From NCBI GenBank assembly GCA_000226015.1, contig JH153555.1:124316-183304 (forward strand): 58,989 nucleotides of DNA, in the 5' to 3' direction. How positions within the stretch are numbered: position 1 is the stretch's first letter; each line of letters begins with the position of its first letter. This document shows, in pieces, positions 58,133 through 58,989 of this stretch. Made by a program: the position numbers and the translations under genes. The notes below the pieces were generated by a model. It saw only the letters and a program-made list of their open reading frames with translations. It did no database searches and was not told the DNA's origin. This DNA comes from Mnemiopsis leidyi (lineage: Eukaryota > Ctenophora > Tentaculata > Lobata > Bolinopsidae).

Positions 58133-58989
58133 AGGACGTTCTTCAATTTTCTGTTATGCTTGACAGTGACTGTTAATATCAACATTTTAAAGCTACTTTG
58201 ATCAGGGGTGGAGGAAGATGTTCAAAACTGGGGGGATGCCTGTTAATGCCTGTCAATGTGCCGCAACATGAGGCTAGAGGGGGGAGCAGTTCTAAGCTCA
58301 AAATTTGCTAACAGTGCTCCCTCTGCGGCGCTTCGCGCTACCTCTCTCGCATGTGCCTAATTTAATCGTTTTTACCCAAAAAGTTACTGCATAAACTGAG
58401 CTTCATGTTCGAGTTGATACATGATAAACTCTATTCAGCCTGCCGCAGGCGAAAATTTTTGAGAAATTTTGCATTTTAAGTTGCTTTTGAAGGATTTTTA
58501 TGATAGAAATTCATTGTTTTGTGAGTTTTGACAATGCTTTTTTATCAGAGAGACTGCACTGGGTATTCAAAATTTCAGCTTAAGATCGACACAAAATTAT
58601 TGGCACTGTAGTCAAATTTTTAAGTTTCATATAAAGATCTTTACCCTGTTAAATTTTTCGAGACAGTAATAAGATAGATTTGATTTAAATAGAATTGATT
58701 CGAAAGTATGGCACCCAGGCACCTTTTTTCACCATTACCATTACTGCAATATAATTTGTTGGTAGCTTTGGTTGTGTTGAGGTTGTTTGCCAAGACATAA
58801 ATAAAATAAGCCTATTAAGCCCGCTGCAAAACATTAAAAATTTGGTACATCTCGGGTTACCGGGCTATGCGCGGCTCTCTCTACGTTTAGCCTGAGGTCC
58901 CCAGGTAAATCTCGGGAAGCTAAAAGTAATATCCTGATAAGAGTTGTTGAAAAGTTGAAAAAATGTAGAGGGGGCAAATGATACCTTAT
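58133..58989. mobile_element. Possible unclassified interspersed repeat at the window end
   Basis: From about 58200 the style changes: ggggtggaggaag, runs of five to six G, ctctgcggcgcttcgcgc, and at the end gtagagggggcaaatgat. Such G-run/'gcggcgcttcgcgc' blocks are typical of non-autonomous repeats in invertebrate genomes, but no terminal repeats are visible and the element, if real, runs out of the window. AATAAA motifs near 58798-58807 may serve the gene ending at 58132, though they are distant. Confidence 0.3.

Overview
The window looks like nuclear DNA of an invertebrate animal. It is AT-rich, protein genes are split by short GT–AG introns, there are two seven-transmembrane receptors, a tRNA-derived SINE and a decayed non-LTR retrotransposon, and nothing bacterial (no operons, no Shine-Dalgarno logic). 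Several start codons lie 1–11 nt behind a splice-acceptor-like sequence, which fits spliced-leader trans-splicing or 5'UTR introns. I cannot name the species; an early-branching marine animal such as a hydrozoan or ctenophore would fit, but that is a guess. A 10-base N run marks a scaffold gap at 46981-46990.

Layout, left to right. A single-exon class A GPCR (1076-2131, +) with NKL in place of DRY. A 757-residue intronless Gly-Gly-Pro/19-residue-repeat structural protein (4031-6304, -). A three-exon 128-residue coiled-coil protein (8444-9467, -). A six-exon, 408-residue low-complexity protein (10554-17100, -), with a 115-bp foldback element in its last intron. A tRNA-derived SINE (about 18670-19070). 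Then two paralogous three-exon genes on the + strand (21410-23525 and 32236-33541), about 10 kb apart. Each encodes a type II single-pass membrane protein with a stalk and a four-cysteine C-terminal domain carrying the motif KYRVIT and ending in (R/K)CC. I do not recognise this domain, and the pair is the best candidate for an undescribed family here. The stretch between and after them (23.7-32.2 kb, 34-41 kb) is gene-poor and rich in minisatellites.

On the right, a four-exon basic coiled-coil gene (41490-48337, +) hosts a second, two-exon GPCR (42593-43731, -) in its large intron. Two of the host's splice donors have been copied into tandem arrays (19-bp and 59-bp units). Next are a decayed LINE with its reverse-transcriptase palm deleted (49394-51170, -) and a five-exon 235-residue gene (54088-58132, +).

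Exon models were built by hand from open frames, GT/AG sites and phase agreement, and every CDS length given for them is a multiple of three. They have not been tested against transcripts. I see no pathway linking the genes. The two receptors and the two membrane proteins suggest cell-surface signalling or recognition, and the coiled-coil/basic proteins suggest cytoskeletal or ciliary roles, but that is inference.
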